A stretch of DNA of 64,000 nucleotides, from contig CAJXWQ010000006.1 of assembly GCA_913062605.1 (NCBI GenBank), positions 20,879-84,878 of the forward strand, given 5' to 3'. The notes below the pieces were generated by a model. The model saw only the letters and a list, made by a program, of their open reading frames with translations, did not search any database and was not told the origin of the DNA. A program made the position numbers and the translations under genes. Every line of letters begins with the position of its first letter. The first letter of the stretch is position 1. This DNA comes from an uncultured Cellvibrionales bacterium. Lineage in GTDB: Bacteria > Pseudomonadota > Gammaproteobacteria > Pseudomonadales > Porticoccaceae. Of this stretch, positions 46,108-57,193 are shown piece after piece.

Positions 46108-46737
46108 ATGAATTTTGATCTGTCGTCACCCAGTACGGGTGTTCAAAATGCGGGTGGTTTAGTCCCTATTGTTGTTGAGCAGTCGGCTCGGGGTGAGCGC
46201 TCTTATGATATTTACTCTCGTCTATTAAAGGAGCGAGTCATTTTTCTGGTTGGTCCTGTTGAGGACTACATGGCTAACCTGATAGTGGCTCAGTTATTGT
46301 TCTTGGAATCCGAAAATCCAGATAAAGATATCCACTTGTATATCAACTCACCCGGCGGCTCTGTGACAGCAGGCATGTCTATTTATGACACGATGCAATT
46401 TATTAAACCTGATGTGAGCACCATGTGTATTGGTCAAGCAGCCAGCATGGGTGCTTTTCTTTTGGCAGCAGGTGCCCCAGGTAAGCGCTATTGCTTGCCA
46501 AATTCTCGTAATATGATTCATCAGCCTAGTGGTGGCGCTCAAGGGCAAGCTACTGATATTCATATCCATGCTCAAGAAATTCTTAAGATTAGGGAGAGGC
46601 TCAATGAGTGCTTGGCCCGTCATACTGGTCAAACGATAGAGAAGATTGCTGAGGACACTGAGCGTGATAATTTCATGGATGCAGAGCAATCCAAAGCTTA
46701 CGGGTTGATTGATGAGGTGCTGGACAAGCGTCCTTAG
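46108..46737 (+). CDS. clpP: ATP-dependent Clp protease proteolytic subunit
   Basis: Cytoplasmic serine peptidase that forms a tetradecamer and degrades substrates fed by ClpX or ClpA. The 209-residue protein has the triad Ser113 (GQAASMGAF), His138 (MIHQPSGG) and Asp187 (DTERDNFM), which match E. coli positions shifted by two. A short propeptide is expected at the N-terminus. It is 104 nt upstream of clpX. Confidence 0.97.
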   Translation: MNFDLSSPSTGVQNAGGLVPIVVEQSARGERSYDIYSRLLKERVIFLVGPVEDYMANLIVAQLLFLESENPDKDIHLYINSPGGSVTAGMSIYDTMQFIKPDVSTMCIGQAASMGAFLLAAGAPGKRYCLPNSRNMIHQPSGGAQGQATDIHIHAQEILKIRERLNECLARHTGQTIEKIAEDTERDNFMDAEQSKAYGLIDEVLDKRP

Positions 46738-46840
46738 AATGGGTAGTCTTTTAAGAAAGGCAGCTAAAGAAACATTGTAGTTTATTGATTTATAAGAATT
46801 TATTCCGCCCTTTTCCGGGTGAGGATGTTGAGATAGAGTT

Positions 46841-48130
46841 ATGAGCGACGAAAAAAACGGAAGCAGTGAAGACGACGGAAAGCTGTTGTACTGTTCTTTC
46901 TGTGGAAAAAGTCAGCATGAAGTGCGCAAACTGATTGCTGGTCCTTCTGTGTTTATCTGTGACGAATGTGTCGATTTATGTAACGACATTATTTCTGAGG
47001 AAGTCCAGGAAGCAGACTCAGAGTCAGCAGGCGAGAATCTACCCAAGCCCGTTGAAATTAATGACACGCTTGGTGAATACGTTATTGGTCAGGAGCGCGC
47101 TAAAAAAATTCTATCTGTCGCTGTTTACAACCACTACAAACGGCTGCAAAGCAGTGGTACAGATATTGGCGGCGAGATTGAACTGGGTAAGAGTAATATC
47201 CTGTTGGTCGGCCCCACGGGTAGCGGTAAAACTCTATTAGCTGAGACACTGGCCAGATTATTGGATGTTCCCTTTACCATTGCCGATGCGACAACACTCA
47301 CTGAAGCAGGTTATGTCGGTGAGGATGTAGAAAATATCATTCAGAAGCTGTTGCAGAAATGCGACTACGATGTGGAAAAGGCACAACGTGGCATTGTGTA
47401 TCTGGATGAGATTGACAAAATATCCCGCAAGTCCGACAACCCTTCTATTACTCGGGATGTATCGGGCGAAGGCGTTCAGCAAGCACTGCTGAAGCTGATC
47501 GAGGGTACCGTTGCCTCCGTACCGCCTCAAGGTGGTCGTAAACACCCCCAACAAGAGTTTCTGCAGGTAGATACATCCAATATCCTGTTTATTTGTGGTG
47601 GTGCTTTTGCAGGGTTGGAGAAAGTGATTCAAGATCGCTCTGACAAGGGTGGCATTGGTTTTAGTGCCGAAGTGAAAAGCAAAGAAACTGAGAAGAATAT
47701 TGGTCAGACACTGGTTGATCTTGAACCCGAAGATTTGGTGCGTTATGGGCTTATCCCAGAGTTTGTGGGCCGTTTGCCTGTCATTGCTACGCTGGAAGAA
47801 CTTGATCGGGATGCATTGGTCAATATTCTCGTTGAGCCCAAAAACTCTCTCGTGAAGCAGTACGGTACGCTTTTTGAGATGGAAGGGGTTGAATTGGATA
47901 TTCGTCGGGATGCTCTGGAAGAAATTGCCGACAAAGCGCTTGAGCGAAAAACGGGTGCTCGTGGTCTTCGCTCAATTATTGAAAATGTGTTGCTAGATAC
48001 CATGTACAGCATCCCCTCCATGGATAATGTTGGGAAGGTGGTGATCGATAGTTCGGTTATTCGTGGTGAGGTTGAACCTATGTTGGTTTACGAAAATGTT
48101 AAGCAGAAGAAAGCCGCCAGTGACGAATAA
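46841..48130 (+). CDS. clpX: Clp protease ATP-binding subunit ClpX
   Basis: AAA+ unfoldase that delivers tagged proteins to ClpP. The 429-residue protein has the N-terminal zinc-binding domain ([13 protein letters not shown]...CDECVDLC), Walker A GPTGSGKT, Walker [11 protein letters not shown], the IGF loop that docks on ClpP (GGIGFSAEV) and the [13 protein letters not shown] sensor 2 region. It ends before a terminator, so lon has its own promoter. Confidence 0.97.
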   Translation: MSDEKNGSSEDDGKLLYCSFCGKSQHEVRKLIAGPSVFICDECVDLCNDIISEEVQEADSESAGENLPKPVEINDTLGEYVIGQERAKKILSVAVYNHYKRLQSSGTDIGGEIELGKSNILLVGPTGSGKTLLAETLARLLDVPFTIADATTLTEAGYVGEDVENIIQKLLQKCDYDVEKAQRGIVYLDEIDKISRKSDNPSITRDVSGEGVQQALLKLIEGTVASVPPQGGRKHPQQEFLQVDTSNILFICGGAFAGLEKVIQDRSDKGGIGFSAEVKSKETEKNIGQTLVDLEPEDLVRYGLIPEFVGRLPVIATLEELDRDALVNILVEPKNSLVKQYGTLFEMEGVELDIRRDALEEIADKALERKTGARGLRSIIENVLLDTMYSIPSMDNVGKVVIDSSVIRGEVEPMLVYENVKQKKAASDE

Positions 48131-48147
48131 TAAATAACGTATAACTC

Positions 48148-48173
48148 AAAGGGCCCAAACGGGCCCTTTTTTA
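48148..48173 (+). terminator. Terminator of clpX
   Basis: AAAGGGCCC, loop AAAC, GGGCCCTTTTTT, 18 nt after the clpX stop. Confidence 0.88.
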
Positions 48174-48279
48174 TTGTGTCTAGATAAATAATCGAATATA
48201 TGTCACTTGTTTTTATCCGTCACGGCCCCATATTTGCGTTAAGCTTAAAATATTAAAATTCTCCATACGAGGTTAGAGA

Positions 48280-50691
48280 ATGGGAGAGAACACTGAGCAC
48301 AATGAGTTAACGATGTTGCCACTACGCGATGTGGTGGTTTACCCTCATATGGTTATGCCTTTATTTGTTGGTCGTAAGAAGTCAATTCTTGCCTTGGAAG
48401 AGGCTATGGCTGAGGAGAAACAAATCCTGCTCGTCGCTCAGAAGTCAGCAGCTGAAGATGATCCAGAAGCTGATGACCTTTATCGAGTAGGAACCCTATC
48501 AACGGTTTTACAAATGCTAAAACTGCCAGATGGTACGGTTAAGGTGCTTGTGGAGGGATCTGATCGCGTTAAGATTAATGCCATTGATGATTCCTTGGGC
48601 TATTTTGTGGGTAATTATGATGTGATGCCCAGTGAGAGTCTGTCTGGAGTAGAAGCTGATGCCCTGATGCGGTCAGCGCTCACTCAGTTCGAGCAGTATG
48701 TAAATCTCAGTAAGAAAATCCCTTCGGAAGTGGTGAGTGCGGTTACTGGCATTGACGATTTAAGCCGTCTGGCAGATACCCTAGCCACGCATATGACACT
48801 CAGTGTTGAACAGAAGCAGGAAGTTTTGGAGACCCCAGAGTTAAGGCATCGATTAGAGCACTTATTGGCGCTGATGGAGTCTGAAATTGAGCTTTTTGAA
48901 GTGGAGCAGAGAATCCGCGGTCGCGTTAAAAAGCAAATGGAAAAAAGCCAGAAAGAGTACTATCTCAACGAACAGATGAAGGCCATTCAAAAAGAGCTTG
49001 GTGAGGTGGAAGAGGGTGGTAACGAGATTGAGCAACTCGAAACCAGAATTAATGAATCGGGGATGCCCAAGTATGCTCTGGATAAGGCTAAGTCTGAGCT
49101 GAATAAACTGAAGATGATGTCACCGATGTCTGCTGAGGCATCGGTGTTGCGTGGATACATTGACTGGATGGTCGGTGTGCCCTGGAAGAAGCGCTCCAGA
49201 GTCAGACATGATTTAGTTCGTGCTGAGGAAACGCTGAATGAGGATCACTACGGTCTTGAAGAGGTAAAGGAACGTATTTTGGAATTCCTTGCTGTTCAGC
49301 AACGGGTGAAAAAGCTGAAAGGGCCGGTACTGTGTCTGGTCGGCCCGCCGGGAGTGGGTAAAACATCACTGGGTGAATCTATAGCCAAGGCTACTGGCCG
49401 AAAATATGTTCGCATGTCTTTAGGTGGTGTACGTGATGAAGCAGAAATTCGTGGTCACCGTCGTACCTATATTGGTTCACTACCAGGAAAGATAATTCAG
49501 AAGCTAGCTAAGGCTGAGGTAAAAAACCCACTGTTTTTACTGGATGAAATTGACAAGATGGGGATGGATCACCGAGGTGACCCTGCTTCGGCGATGCTTG
49601 AAGTGCTCGATCCTGAGCAAAATAATAGTTTTAACGACCACTATCTTGAAGTTGATTATGACCTTTCTGAGGTTATGTTTATCTGTACTGCTAACTCGAT
49701 GAATATTCCGGGTCCATTGTTGGACCGGCTTGAAGTGATTCGCATCCCCGGTTATACCGAGGATGAGAAGGTAAACATTGCACTCAAATATCTACTGCCA
49801 AAACAGCGCAAGGCTAATGGACTCAAGATCGATGAGCTCGATATTGATGAGGCTGCGATGCAGGATGTTATTCGTTATTACACTCGAGAGGCGGGTGTTC
49901 GTGGTCTTGAGCGTGAATTAGCGAAGATTTGTCGCAAGGTTGTTACAAAACATGTGCGGGATGGGGCTCAAGAGTTATTCAGTGTGACGCCAGATGAGCT
50001 AGAAGACTTGCTGGGTGTCCGTAAGTTCGACTTCGGTAAAGCGGAGGAAGAGAGTCAGGTTGGCCAAGTGACAGGGCTGGCATGGACTCAGGTGGGAGGT
50101 GAACTGCTGACTATTGAGTCCGCGGCCGTTCCCGGTAAAGGTCAAATGGTGAAAACTGGTTCATTGGGCGATGTGATGCAGGAATCTATTCAGGCAGCAT
50201 TGACGGTCGTGAGAAGTCGCGCTCAGGTACTAGGCATTCGTCGTAATTTTCACCAGGCGATTGATTTGCATATCCATGTGCCGGAAGGTGCAACACCCAA
50301 AGATGGCCCTAGTGCGGGTATCGCCATGTGTACAGCCTTTGTTTCTGTGCTGACGGGTATTCCAGTGCGTGCAGATGTGGCAATGACCGGAGAAATCACC
50401 CTCCGAGGGCAGGCATTAAAAATTGGAGGGCTGAAGGAAAAGCTACTGGCAGCCCATCGTGGTGGCATTCGCACCGTGATCATTCCTCATGAAAATGAGA
50501 GGGACCTCAAGGAGATACCGGAGAATATTAAAGCAGATCTTGATATTCGTCCGGTACGCTGGATTGATGAAGTTTTGGAGATTGCGCTGCAACATAAGCC
50601 AAAGCCATTGTCCGATGATGAATATGAACAAATCGACCCAGAGAGCAATAAAACAACCGGTGAGGCTACAACCCGCATAAATACTCACTAA
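48280..50691 (+). CDS. lon: ATP-dependent protease Lon
   Basis: Homo-hexameric AAA+ serine protease for misfolded and regulatory proteins. The 803-residue chain has the N-terminal LAN domain ([20 protein letters not shown]), a coiled-coil linker, Walker A GPPGVGKT, Walker [11 protein letters not shown] and the catalytic Ser/Lys dyad in DGPSAGIAM and [13 protein letters not shown]. It is slightly longer than E. coli Lon because of a polar C-terminal tail. The sequence upstream of ATG 48280 has GAGG-like spacing for translation. Confidence 0.97.
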   Translation: MGENTEHNELTMLPLRDVVVYPHMVMPLFVGRKKSILALEEAMAEEKQILLVAQKSAAEDDPEADDLYRVGTLSTVLQMLKLPDGTVKVLVEGSDRVKINAIDDSLGYFVGNYDVMPSESLSGVEADALMRSALTQFEQYVNLSKKIPSEVVSAVTGIDDLSRLADTLATHMTLSVEQKQEVLETPELRHRLEHLLALMESEIELFEVEQRIRGRVKKQMEKSQKEYYLNEQMKAIQKELGEVEEGGNEIEQLETRINESGMPKYALDKAKSELNKLKMMSPMSAEASVLRGYIDWMVGVPWKKRSRVRHDLVRAEETLNEDHYGLEEVKERILEFLAVQQRVKKLKGPVLCLVGPPGVGKTSLGESIAKATGRKYVRMSLGGVRDEAEIRGHRRTYIGSLPGKIIQKLAKAEVKNPLFLLDEIDKMGMDHRGDPASAMLEVLDPEQNNSFNDHYLEVDYDLSEVMFICTANSMNIPGPLLDRLEVIRIPGYTEDEKVNIALKYLLPKQRKANGLKIDELDIDEAAMQDVIRYYTREAGVRGLERELAKICRKVVTKHVRDGAQELFSVTPDELEDLLGVRKFDFGKAEEESQVGQVTGLAWTQVGGELLTIESAAVPGKGQMVKTGSLGDVMQESIQAALTVVRSRAQVLGIRRNFHQAIDLHIHVPEGATPKDGPSAGIAMCTAFVSVLTGIPVRADVAMTGEITLRGQALKIGGLKEKLLAAHRGGIRTVIIPHENERDLKEIPENIKADLDIRPVRWIDEVLEIALQHKPKPLSDDEYEQIDPESNKTTGEATTRINTH

Positions 50692-50824
50692 ACTGCTTGA
50701 CCGGGTTTCTGGGGATTGGTATAAAGTTCCGGTCATCGCATATACCGCTGACTGCAATTAAGTATTGTTCAGTTGTGTGTTACAGGTGAATAGTCTTAAT
50801 CAAACATAATAAAAGGGGATTAAT

Positions 50825-51097
50825 GTGAATAAATCTGAACTCGTTGATGCTATTGCTGATGCTGCCGACCTGTCAAAAGCCTCTGCTGGGCGTGCTCTCG
50901 ATGCTGCTGTTGATGCAGTAGCCAGTGCGCTGGGTAATGGTGATCAAGTATCTCTGGTAGGTTTCGGCACCTTTTCGGTAAAACATCGTGCTGCACGTGC
51001 CGGTCGTAACCCACAAACTGGTGCTGAAATCCAGATTAAAGCTGCTAATGTACCTAGCTTTAAAGCGGGTAAAGCATTGAAAGACGCTGTTAATTAA
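50825..51097 (+). CDS. hupB: DNA-binding protein HU-beta
   Basis: A 90-residue nucleoid protein that bends DNA as a dimer. [20 protein letters not shown] at the N-terminus, the [21 protein letters not shown] arm with the DNA-intercalating Pro, and a helical end ([12 protein letters not shown]). The start is GTG at 50825 after AAAGGGG. It follows lon, as in E. coli, and ends before a strong terminator. Confidence 0.96.
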   Translation: MNKSELVDAIADAADLSKASAGRALDAAVDAVASALGNGDQVSLVGFGTFSVKHRAARAGRNPQTGAEIQIKAANVPSFKAGKALKDAVN

Positions 51098-51127
51098 GTG
51101 ACAGTGCTTTTTGTTTGAGCTTTTCAA

Positions 51128-51162
51128 ACAAAAAAAGGCGCATCTGCGATGCGCCTTTTTTT
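51128..51162 (+). terminator. Terminator of hupB
   Basis: A-tract, GGCGCATC, loop TGC, GATGCGCC, then TTTTTTT. Perfect 8-bp stem at 51137-51144 and 51148-51155. Confidence 0.92.
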
Positions 51163-51209
51163 ATATAACAATTTAAACAGTTTATCTATATCTAAGCCAA
51201 GAGAATTCT

Positions 51210-53087
51210 ATGCTGCAGGACTTTCGTGACAACCTTCATGGTGTGGCCAAGGGTGTATTAATTGCCATCATCATTATTCCATTTGCGTTATTTGGTGTGG
51301 ATGCGCTTTTTCTCAGCGGCAGTGCCACTGAAGAGGCTGCCAACGTCAATGGTGAAACAATTACGGAGTTTCGCCTGCAGCAAGCGGTAGACAATCAGAA
51401 ACAACAGTTTCTCAGCCGTTATAAAAATATCGACCCGGCTCTACTCACTGATGAGCAATTGCGGGCGCCCGTGATGCAGCAGCTGATTCGCAAGAAAGTT
51501 GTAGAACAAACCGCCATTGATCATGGTATGGGCGTTTCTTCACGAACAATATATGACTTGTTGTTGGATGTGCCAGAATTTATGACGGATGGTAAGTTCG
51601 ATGTTGACCGCTATAACTTTGCCTTGAGGCAGATGGGTTTTACACCAACATCGTACAGCAAGCTTCTTCGTTCCGAATTGCTGTTTAATCAATTCCTTCA
51701 GGGCGTGGCTATTACGGGCTTTTCCACAGAGCAAGAGCTGACGTTGTTAGCAGGTATTACTGAACAGACTCGTAATTTTTACTATTTGACACTCCCTGCT
51801 GCACCAATGTTTGATTCAATAGAGGTGTCAGAAGAAGATGTCAGCACGTATTACACCAGTCATTCCGAGCGGTTCATGACGGAAGAACAGTTGGTCGTTG
51901 AATATATAGAATTACAGCCCTCAGATTTAACGGGAGAAGTTTCTGTTGATGAAGAGATGATAGAAGGCCTTTATCAAGCCAAAGTGGCAGAAGTTGCGGC
52001 CAGCCAATCTCGACATGTGGCACATATTCTGTTGGAAAAACAGGATAATGGTAGCCACCTAAGCAAAATAGCGACTATTCAGGAAAAGCTCAAAGGCGGT
52101 GCTGATTTTGCTGCACTGGCTCAAGAGTCTTCTGAAGACTATATCACTGCAGAGCAAGGGGGCGATCTCGGCTTCACACAGACAGGGGACTTGCCGGATG
52201 CGCTTGAACTAGCATTGGACAACCTCTCTGTGGGTGAGATGTCGGGTATTGTGGAGAGCGATGCCGGTGTTCATATTCTCAAATTTATTGCAGAAAAAGT
52301 TGCAGATGTGCCAAGCCGAGAGAAGCTAGAACCCTCAATTCGTGCTGAACTGGAGCTTCAATTAGCTCAGGAATTGATGCCTGAGCGTATCGAAACACTC
52401 AAAGACCTTTCCTATAACGCCAATTCACTACAGGATACTGCTGATCAGGCAGCCCTAGACTTGAAAGTGTCAGCGCCATTTGGACGAACGGGTGGAACAG
52501 GTCTTATCGCTAACCCACAGTTTATAAATGCGGCCTTCAGCGATACCGTGTTAGAGGAAGGCTATGCCAGTGAAGTATTGGAGTTATCCGATAACCACCT
52601 TTTAGTGTTAGCGCTTCGTGAGCGTATTGTTCCTCGCCTCAAGTCTATTGAAGAAGTAAAGCCACAGATTGAGTTGGCTCTAAAAGGACAGTATGCCAGA
52701 GAGCAGCTACTTGCTCGTGGCACAGAGTTAAAGCAGCGTGTTAGTGCTGGAGAAATTATTGAAGACGTCGCAAAGGCAGAGAGCTTGGAATGGCAGGTGA
52801 GCCTTGATGCTAAGCGGCTTGGTGGTAATCTGGACGAGAAGGTACGTCAGCACGTCTTTTCTATGCAAGTGCCCAGTGAAGCGCCTGTTGTGGATAGTTT
52901 GATCGCTACTAATGGTGACTTTGTGCTCATCTCTTTGGTTAAAGTAAAGCCCGGTGACTATAGTGCCCTCGGTTCCCAGCAACAGCGAGCCTTGGCCTCT
53001 TCTGTAGCTACTACTGCGGCCAGTCAGGCATATCAGGCGTATGAGGAATTGCTACTCCAAAATGCTGATGTGGCATCAAAATACTAA
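51210..53087 (+). CDS. ppiD: Periplasmic folding chaperone PpiD
   Basis: Inner-membrane-anchored periplasmic chaperone near the Sec translocon. The 625-residue protein has a short cytoplasmic N-terminus, a membrane helix at about residues 13-35 (GVLIAIIIIPFALFGVDAL), a SurA-like N-terminal helical domain and a parvulin domain (about residues 260-360, SRHVAHILLEKQ and GGDLGFTQTGDLPDALE). The C-terminal region resembles other PpiD proteins. It follows hupB, as in E. coli. Confidence 0.93.
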   Translation: MLQDFRDNLHGVAKGVLIAIIIIPFALFGVDALFLSGSATEEAANVNGETITEFRLQQAVDNQKQQFLSRYKNIDPALLTDEQLRAPVMQQLIRKKVVEQTAIDHGMGVSSRTIYDLLLDVPEFMTDGKFDVDRYNFALRQMGFTPTSYSKLLRSELLFNQFLQGVAITGFSTEQELTLLAGITEQTRNFYYLTLPAAPMFDSIEVSEEDVSTYYTSHSERFMTEEQLVVEYIELQPSDLTGEVSVDEEMIEGLYQAKVAEVAASQSRHVAHILLEKQDNGSHLSKIATIQEKLKGGADFAALAQESSEDYITAEQGGDLGFTQTGDLPDALELALDNLSVGEMSGIVESDAGVHILKFIAEKVADVPSREKLEPSIRAELELQLAQELMPERIETLKDLSYNANSLQDTADQAALDLKVSAPFGRTGGTGLIANPQFINAAFSDTVLEEGYASEVLELSDNHLLVLALRERIVPRLKSIEEVKPQIELALKGQYAREQLLARGTELKQRVSAGEIIEDVAKAESLEWQVSLDAKRLGGNLDEKVRQHVFSMQVPSEAPVVDSLIATNGDFVLISLVKVKPGDYSALGSQQQRALASSVATTAASQAYQAYEELLLQNADVASKY

Positions 53088-53246
53088 CTTAACCTAGCGC
53101 AATAGGATGTCTCTGGGCTGGGGGCATACTATGTCAGTATTGAAAAATAACCCCAAAGTGGCGTTGCATCCTTGGCTCGGGTGTTCACAATAGGCGCGGG
53201 TTGAATACCTTGTGCCATAGCACAAGTGCATGCGGAGTAATAATCG

Positions 53247-54665
53247 ATGGCTAATTATCAGTACGACTTAGTGATCATAGGCAGTGGTCCTGCTGGTGAG
53301 GGTGCCGCGATGTCGGCAGTGAAGCAGGGCTGGTCTGTAGCAATTGTAGATGAGCGAAAAATGGTGGGTGGTAACTGTACTCACCTTGGAACAATTCCCT
53401 CTAAAGCATTACGTCATTCTGTACGTCGGATGGTTCAGTTTAATACCATGCCAATGTTTCGTACCATGGGTGAGCCCCGCTGGTGCTCTTTTTCAGAAGT
53501 CATGGAGTCTGCCGCTCAGGTGATTCAGAAGCAGGTTGAAGGGCGAACTCGTGAATATGCAAGAAACCGAATTAAATTCCATGTAGGACGGGCTAGCTTT
53601 GTCGATCCCACTCATTTAAAGCTGACTAAACCTGACGGTACTTTCGATAAAATGGAAGGCCGAAATTTCTTGATTGCCACAGGCTCTAGTCCCTATCACC
53701 CAGAAGATGTGGATTTTGACCACCCTTGGATTTTTGATAGTGACTCTATTCTTAATCTGGACAGAACTCCTCGCAATATTATTATTTATGGTGCCGGTGT
53801 TATTGGATGTGAATATGCTTCAATTTTTGCTGGTTTAGATACCAGGGTTGATCTGGTTAATACTCGGGACGGATTATTGTCATTTCTGGATGACGAAATT
53901 TCGGATGCTCTTAGCTACCACCTGCGAGACTTAAACGTTACGGTACGTCACAAAGAAGAATATGCTCGCATTGAAACTCGTAATAACGGCGTCACTATGG
54001 AGCTGAAATCGGGGAAGCGAGTTCACGCGGAGGCGCTACTTTTTTGTAATGGCCGCAGTGGTAACACCAGTAATATGGGTCTTGAAGAGATAGGGCTGGA
54101 GTTAGACAGTCGTGGACAAGTTACCATTAACGATAACTATCAAACCTCAGTAGAAAATATCTATGCGGCTGGTGATGTTGTTGGTTGGCCTGCACTGGCT
54201 GGTGCCGCCTATGACCAAGGGCGATCTGCAGCGGCACATATGTGTGGTTTGTCCAAGATTTACCACGTGGATGATGTGGCAACTGGAATCTACACTATTC
54301 CTGAAATTAGTTATGTGGGGAAAACCGAGTCAGAGCTTACTGACCAGCAGGTGCCCTATGAAATTGGTCGGGCCTATTTCAAAAATATTGCCAGAGCTCA
54401 TATTTCCGGTGAAGAGGTAGGTGTTCTGAAAATTTTATTTCATCAGGAGACACTGGAAATTCTTGGTGTCCATTGTTTTGGCGCTGAAGCTGCAGAAATC
54501 ATTCATATCGGTCAGGCGATTATGAATCAGACTGGCGAAGCCAATACCATCGAATACTTTATTCGTACAACCTTTAATTATCCAACGATGGCAGAGGCAT
54601 ACCGCCTTGCTGCAATTAATGGCATTAACAGATTGAATAGAGAATCCAGAAAACTGGTTGTCTAG
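53247..54665 (+). CDS. sthA: Soluble pyridine nucleotide transhydrogenase SthA
   Basis: FAD enzyme that balances NADPH and NADH in the cytoplasm. The 472-residue protein resembles lipoamide dehydrogenases, but the redox-active Cys pair is absent: [17 protein letters not shown] has one Cys and a Thr, as in SthA/UdhA. FAD motif [17 protein letters not shown] motif [12 protein letters not shown], and C-terminal [17 protein letters not shown] are in place. A terminator follows. Confidence 0.94.
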   Translation: MANYQYDLVIIGSGPAGEGAAMSAVKQGWSVAIVDERKMVGGNCTHLGTIPSKALRHSVRRMVQFNTMPMFRTMGEPRWCSFSEVMESAAQVIQKQVEGRTREYARNRIKFHVGRASFVDPTHLKLTKPDGTFDKMEGRNFLIATGSSPYHPEDVDFDHPWIFDSDSILNLDRTPRNIIIYGAGVIGCEYASIFAGLDTRVDLVNTRDGLLSFLDDEISDALSYHLRDLNVTVRHKEEYARIETRNNGVTMELKSGKRVHAEALLFCNGRSGNTSNMGLEEIGLELDSRGQVTINDNYQTSVENIYAAGDVVGWPALAGAAYDQGRSAAAHMCGLSKIYHVDDVATGIYTIPEISYVGKTESELTDQQVPYEIGRAYFKNIARAHISGEEVGVLKILFHQETLEILGVHCFGAEAAEIIHIGQAIMNQTGEANTIEYFIRTTFNYPTMAEAYRLAAINGINRLNRESRKLVV

Positions 54666-54701
54666 AATGCCCAAGCCGTCAGCTTAGTTCCCTATAGCTA
54701 C

Positions 54702-54740
54702 AAAAAAGCCAGAATGCCTAGCAAGCACTCTGGCTTTTTT
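54702..54740. terminator. Bidirectional terminator after sthA
   Basis: AAAAAAGCCAGA, a 15-nt loop with a minor inner stem, TCTGGCTTTTTT. It lies between sthA and the convergent small exported-protein gene. Confidence 0.85.
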
Positions 54741-54766
54741 ATGTCGCTTAGACGCCTTTCTAGGCC

Positions 54767-55057
54767 TTACTCTTTGTCGTTACGTTTTAGAACAGAGTGA
54801 AGTACATGGTCGTACTCAAAAAAAACGATGAAGTCGGGATATTCCCACGATGAGATAGGTGGATCCCCCACGGGATCATTCCATTCCTGAGGATCACCAA
54901 AATGTTTCTGTACCTGATCTTTCGTGTTGCCTTTAGTTGGGCGTTCTACACTCTGTTTCTCAGCTGCCTGCTGGCCAACAGGAACAATGATAACCTCGGC
55001 TGCCAGTGGCATTGATAAGCAGCAAAAAATACTGAAGGGTAATAAATACTTGTTCAT
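54767..55057 (-). CDS. Small exported protein, SmpA/OmlA-like C-terminus
   Basis: A 96-residue protein with a signal peptide (MNKYLLPFSIFCCLSMPLAA, cleavage after the Ala pair). No lipobox is clear. The mature part, KDQVQKHFGDPQEWNDPVG and then WEYPDFIVFFEYDHVLHSVL, resembles the beta-hairpin of small outer-membrane-assembly-type domains. It is probably a periplasmic protein of unknown function. It is divergent from lolC by ~165 nt. Confidence 0.75.
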   Translation of the reverse strand: MNKYLLPFSIFCCLSMPLAAEVIIVPVGQQAAEKQSVERPTKGNTKDQVQKHFGDPQEWNDPVGDPPISSWEYPDFIVFFEYDHVLHSVLKRNDKE

Positions 55058-55222
55058 GATTTGGATCCCTTATGACCTGTCATGCTCAGTCTGTACTCTG
55101 ATTATAGCAAGTCAAAACATAGTAAGTGCAACAGTAAAATAATAGGATTGCTAACAAACAGGCAATCAATCACATAAATGCTCGCTTGTTTGCCCTTCGG
55201 GATTCCGTTTTAATGCGTTGCA

Positions 55223-56467
55223 ATGAATACCAACCTGCCCCTTTTTATCGGATTACGCTATATACGCAGCAAGCGGCGCAACGGTTTCGTGTCTTTTGTC
55301 TCTCTGTTGTCCTTTATTGCAATGGCACTGGGCATTATGGCATTAATTGTTGTCTTGTCCGTGATGAATGGTTTTGATCACGAGATCAAAAAAAGAATTC
55401 TTAATGTCGTGCCTCATGCCAGTGTAGTGAGTGATGAGGGGATTTTTGATTGGTCCAAGCTGGGCCTTCAGACTCTTGATGTAGACCATGTGGAAGCCTA
55501 TGCCCCGTTTGTTGAAGGCTATGGCTTATTATCATCATCAGGGCTTAGCCAAGGGGCATTGATACAGGGTATTGATCCGGCACTGGACGGCGACGTTAGC
55601 CCCATCAGCCAGTATATGCTGGCTGGCCAAGTGGCCTATTTGCAGCCGGGTGAATATGGCATTGTATTGGGCAATCTACTGGCACGTTCTCTTGGTGTGA
55701 TCAATGGTGACTCGGTTATTCTGTCGACGCCTGAACTCAACGTGACACCTGCAGGTATCTTTCCTCGGTATAAACGTTTTCGTGTGATGGGCGTCTTTCA
55801 GGTGGGTGCTCAGGTGGATAATGGCTTGGCATTTATTCACTATCAGGACGCACAGAAACTTTTTCGCCTTAGCAATAAAGTGACTGGTGTGAAGTTGCGA
55901 GTAGCTGACCCATTTTCGGTAGATATTGTTGCTGAGATGCTTGAACAAAAAGTGGGTGAGGACTTGGTGGTAAAAACCTGGACATCAGAAATGCGCAATC
56001 TGTTCCAAGCGATAAAAATGGAAAAGAAGGTTGTCGGCGTGCTGCTGGCAGCCATTATCGCTGTGGCAGCATTTAATATAATTGCTAGCCTGGTGTTGAT
56101 GGTTACCGACAAGCGTCGAGATATTGCTGTATTGCGTACTCTGGGTGCCGGAGCGAATACGGTGTCAGGTATTTTTATTGTTCAGGGTAGTGTCATTGGC
56201 TTTCTTGGGGTGGTTGTCGGTGCGGTACTAGGCTGTCTGCTGGCTTTTTTTATGGGTGATATTGTTAGCTGGCTGGAGCAGTTGATGGGTTTTCAGGTAT
56301 TTGATCCAAATATATATTTTATCAGCCAGCTACCGTCAAAACTGTTGTGGCAGGATGTGGTAATAATCTGTTGTCTTGGTTTGGTGTTGAGTGTGCTCGC
56401 CACATTATATCCCGCCAGGCGTGCTGGTCAGGTATTACCCGCGGAGGCATTGCGTTATGACCACTGA
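55223..56467 (+). CDS. lolC: Lipoprotein-releasing ABC transporter permease (LolC/E family)
   Basis: Inner-membrane permease of the LolCDE complex, which hands mature lipoproteins to LolA. The 414-residue protein has an N-terminal membrane helix (SFIAMALGIMALIVVLSVMN), a large periplasmic domain (~residues 45-265) and three C-terminal helices of the FtsX type. GLRYIRSKRRNGFVSFVS and VMNGFDHEIKKRIL are family motifs. It overlaps lolD by 11 nt. Naming it lolC rather than lolE rests on gene order. Confidence 0.92.
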   Translation: MNTNLPLFIGLRYIRSKRRNGFVSFVSLLSFIAMALGIMALIVVLSVMNGFDHEIKKRILNVVPHASVVSDEGIFDWSKLGLQTLDVDHVEAYAPFVEGYGLLSSSGLSQGALIQGIDPALDGDVSPISQYMLAGQVAYLQPGEYGIVLGNLLARSLGVINGDSVILSTPELNVTPAGIFPRYKRFRVMGVFQVGAQVDNGLAFIHYQDAQKLFRLSNKVTGVKLRVADPFSVDIVAEMLEQKVGEDLVVKTWTSEMRNLFQAIKMEKKVVGVLLAAIIAVAAFNIIASLVLMVTDKRRDIAVLRTLGAGANTVSGIFIVQGSVIGFLGVVVGAVLGCLLAFFMGDIVSWLEQLMGFQVFDPNIYFISQLPSKLLWQDVVIICCLGLVLSVLATLYPARRAGQVLPAEALRYDH

Positions 56468-57188
56468 TAGAGAGTGTGTGTTGCAATGTAGCGGGCTATC
56501 AAAATGCTACATTCAGGGTGCTGATCAGATCGCTGTCATCAGCGATATTTCTCTTAGCATTCGCTCAGGAGAACGAGTAGCTATTATTGGTGCCTCAGGT
56601 TCGGGTAAAACCACCCTGTTGAATTTGTTGGGAGGCCTGGATGACCCTACGGATGGTTCCGTAGAGGTGATGGGTACTGACCTGACACCGATTAAGGAAT
56701 CGGGGCGTGCTCGTCTTCGCAATAAGCATTTGGGCTTTGTCTATCAGTTCCACCATTTACTGGGTGAGTTTAGTGCCTTGGAAAATGTGGCTATGCCATT
56801 GTTGATTGGTAAAGTCTCTGTGTCGGAAGCCCGAGCTAGGGCCACTGAAGTTCTTACCCAAGTGGGCTTGGGGCACCGCTGTGACCACAAGCCATCTGAA
56901 CTCTCCGGAGGGGAGCGTCAGCGAGTGGCGATTGCTAGAGCATTAGTTACTCAGCCCTCCTGTGTATTAATGGATGAACCTACCGGTAACCTTGATCCAG
57001 TCACAGCAGAAACCGTGCTAACTCTGTTGTTGAAATTGAACCGTGAGCTGGGCATTAGCTTTGTTGTGGTGACACACGATCGTCATGTGGCCTCTCAAAT
57101 GGACTGTATTCTGTCTCTTGAGAATGGCACGCTAGTTAATGTGACGGCATCCGTTGAATCTGTGAATACAGATAGCAATGGTGGGTAG
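56457..57188 (+). CDS. lolD: Lipoprotein-releasing ABC transporter ATPase LolD
   Basis: ATPase of LolCDE. The 243-residue protein has Walker A IGASGSGKTT, Q-loop YQFHHLLGEFSALENV with the LolD-type sequence, signature LSGGERQRVAIARAL, Walker B VLMDEPTGNLD and the H-loop TH. ATG 56457 is chosen because its position overlaps the lolC end in a translationally coupled way and it aligns with LolD; the frame reaches back to 56391. It is followed by lolE after 5 nt. Confidence 0.95.
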   Translation: MTTDRECVLQCSGLSKCYIQGADQIAVISDISLSIRSGERVAIIGASGSGKTTLLNLLGGLDDPTDGSVEVMGTDLTPIKESGRARLRNKHLGFVYQFHHLLGEFSALENVAMPLLIGKVSVSEARARATEVLTQVGLGHRCDHKPSELSGGERQRVAIARALVTQPSCVLMDEPTGNLDPVTAETVLTLLLKLNRELGISFVVVTHDRHVASQMDCILSLENGTLVNVTASVESVNTDSNGG

Positions 57189-57193
57189 CCCTA

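Noticed and set aside
44412..53087. tig-clpP-clpX-lon-hupB-ppiD considered as an unusual cluster
   Set aside because: This is the standard gammaproteobacterial order; all key residues are present.
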